64,000 nucleotides of DNA from Ectothiorhodospira mobilis (GTDB lineage: Bacteria > Pseudomonadota > Gammaproteobacteria > Ectothiorhodospirales > Ectothiorhodospiraceae). A program made the translations under genes and the position numbers. Below the pieces are notes generated by a model that saw only the letters and a program-made list of their open reading frames with translations, was not told the DNA's origin and searched no databases. Location: assembly GCF_900114895.1 (NCBI RefSeq), contig NZ_FOUO01000010.1, positions 1-64,000 of the forward strand. The letters are read 5' to 3'. Shown piece by piece: positions 61,932-64,000 of the stretch (position 1 is the stretch's first letter; every line of letters starts with the position of its first letter).

Positions 61932-62285
61932 ATGCCCCGAGTCAAAAGAGGTGTCACCGCCCACGCCAAGCACAAGAAGGTGCTGAAGAAGGCGAAGGGT
62001 TATTACGGTGCCCGCAGGAACGTCTATCGCGTCGCCACCCAGGCGGTCACCAAGGCCGGCCAGTACGCCTATCGCGACCGCCGCCAGCGTAAGCGCCAGT
62101 TCCGCGCCCTGTGGATCACGCGTATCAACGCCGCGGCCCGCCAGTTCGATCTCTCCTACAGCCGCCTCATCGACGGCCTGAACAAGGCCGGTGTCGAGAT
62201 CGACCGCAAGGTGCTGGCGGACCTGGCGGTGCACGACATCGCCGCGTTCGGCCGCATCGCGGAGAAGGCCAAGGCAGCCCTCTGA
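61932..62285 (+). CDS. rplT: ribosomal protein bL20
   Basis: The 117-aa protein ([49 protein letters not shown]) matches bL20. It binds 23S rRNA and in relatives represses this operon. Confidence 0.98.
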   Translation: MPRVKRGVTAHAKHKKVLKKAKGYYGARRNVYRVATQAVTKAGQYAYRDRRQRKRQFRALWITRINAAARQFDLSYSRLIDGLNKAGVEIDRKVLADLAVHDIAAFGRIAEKAKAAL

Positions 62286-62380
62286 ACCGCCCGGACGGCG
62301 CCATCGCCGTCCCCCGGAGGCGCGGACCCGATCGAGACGGTCACCGGTTCGAGGCATCCGTCCGCGCCCCGCAAGGGTGA

Positions 62381-63469
<1,089 letters not shown>

Positions 63470-63532
63470 CGGGGGACCGCGCGGCCCCGGGGATCCTCCG
63501 CCGGGCACACGTTCGCATAACGGGAGTCATAC

Positions 63533-64000
63533 ATGAGAATCAGCAATCACTGGCTCGGCCAGTGGGTGGATCACGGCCTGTCCGTGGAGGCCCTGGGACA
63601 CCGCCTGACCATGGCCGGCCTGGAACTGGATGCCATCGAGCCCGTGGGGGGCAGCTTCAGCGGCGTGGTGGTGGGCCGCGTCCTCTCGGTGCGCCCGCAT
63701 CCCGATGCCGACAAGCTGCGGGTCTGCCTGGTGGACGACGGCAGCGGCGAGCCGGTGTCCGTGGTCTGTGGCGCCCCCAATGTGCGCGAGGGGATGCGGG
63801 CCCCCTTTGCCCCGGTGGGGGCGGTGCTGCCCAACGACTTCAAGCTCAAGAAGGTGAAGCTGCGGGGCGTACCCTCCCACGGCATGCTCTGCTCCGCCCG
63901 GGAGCTGGGTCTTTCGGAGGATCATGAGGGATTGATGGAACTGCCCGAGGACGCCCCGGTGGGGGCGGATCTGCGGGGGCTGCTGGATCTGGAGGATCAG
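63533..64000 (+). CDS. pheT: phenylalanyl-tRNA synthetase beta chain, cut by window edge
   Basis: ATG 63533 with GGGAG upstream opens a frame that runs off the window after 156 codons. The opening (RISNHWLGQWVDHGLSVEAL), GGSFSGVVVGRVLSVRPHPD, and VSVVCGAPNVREGM are the N-terminal and tRNA-binding OB domains of PheT. It follows pheS by 63 bp. Confidence 0.97.
   Translation, partial: MRISNHWLGQWVDHGLSVEALGHRLTMAGLELDAIEPVGGSFSGVVVGRVLSVRPHPDADKLRVCLVDDGSGEPVSVVCGAPNVREGMRAPFAPVGAVLPNDFKLKKVKLRGVPSHGMLCSARELGLSEDHEGLMELPEDAPVGADLRGLLDLEDQ

Overview
The window is about 64 kb of GC-rich chromosomal DNA from a gammaproteobacterium. The thrS-infC-rpmI-rplT-pheS-pheT block, the SiaABCD-type signalling cluster, the feoAABC order, a Gram-negative porin and an LpxH-like hydrolase all point that way. 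Ectothiorhodospiraceae or a relative is a guess from GC content, an acidic porin and a SulP anion transporter; no rRNA is present to settle it.

Region 1 (1-24.1 kb) is a large type III CRISPR locus. A 30-repeat array (105-2184) reads rightward, with its probable leader at the left edge of the window. It is followed by a 43-codon membrane protein, an unknown 238-aa protein and, 1.5 kb beyond the array, a stray degenerate repeat. Two complete but different interference modules then converge, with 30 bp between their last stop codons. The plus-strand module (3920-13582) is III-D-like: a membrane-SAVED protein, a compact Cas10-like protein with GGDD but no HD domain, a small Cas7, Csx10, a double Cas7, a Csx19-like protein, a TIGR03986-type RAMP protein and a Card1/Can2-type CARF nuclease. 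The minus-strand module (24099-13613) is III-B: cas6, csx14 (NE0113 family), cmr1-cmr6 and csx16. Two cyclase-type Cas10 proteins therefore sit with four proteins expected to bind or destroy cyclic oligoadenylates. One Cas6 and one array seem to serve both modules. No cas1 or cas2 is in view.

Region 2 (24.9-44.8 kb) is ordinary chromosome. It holds a SulP transporter with a tandem Usp protein, a feoA-feoA-feoB-feoC iron operon, an arsR-permease-thioredoxin-arsJ operon, tRNA-Val(GAC), an EAL-CBS-GGDEF protein, a glycosyltransferase-PAP2 pair, a siaA-siaB-siaC-siaD-like cluster, an MgtC/DUF4010 protein and an atypical pyruvate kinase.

Region 3 (45.0-54.9 kb) holds a lipoprotein built of four 53-residue repeats, then seven tandem noncoding units of 239-245 bp with alternating hairpins. 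An alkaline phosphatase, a sulfotransferase and a porin follow; the porin lies behind four 11-bp-spaced Pho-box-like heptamers. An LpxH-like hydrolase, a small membrane protein, a betaine-type binding protein and a CobE-like protein complete the region.

Region 4 (55-64 kb) carries selO, a VTT-family membrane protein, an AcuC-like deacetylase, a DUF1289 protein and the translation operon thrS-infC-rpmI-rplT-pheS-pheT. infC uses an AUC start codon, and pheT is cut by the window edge.
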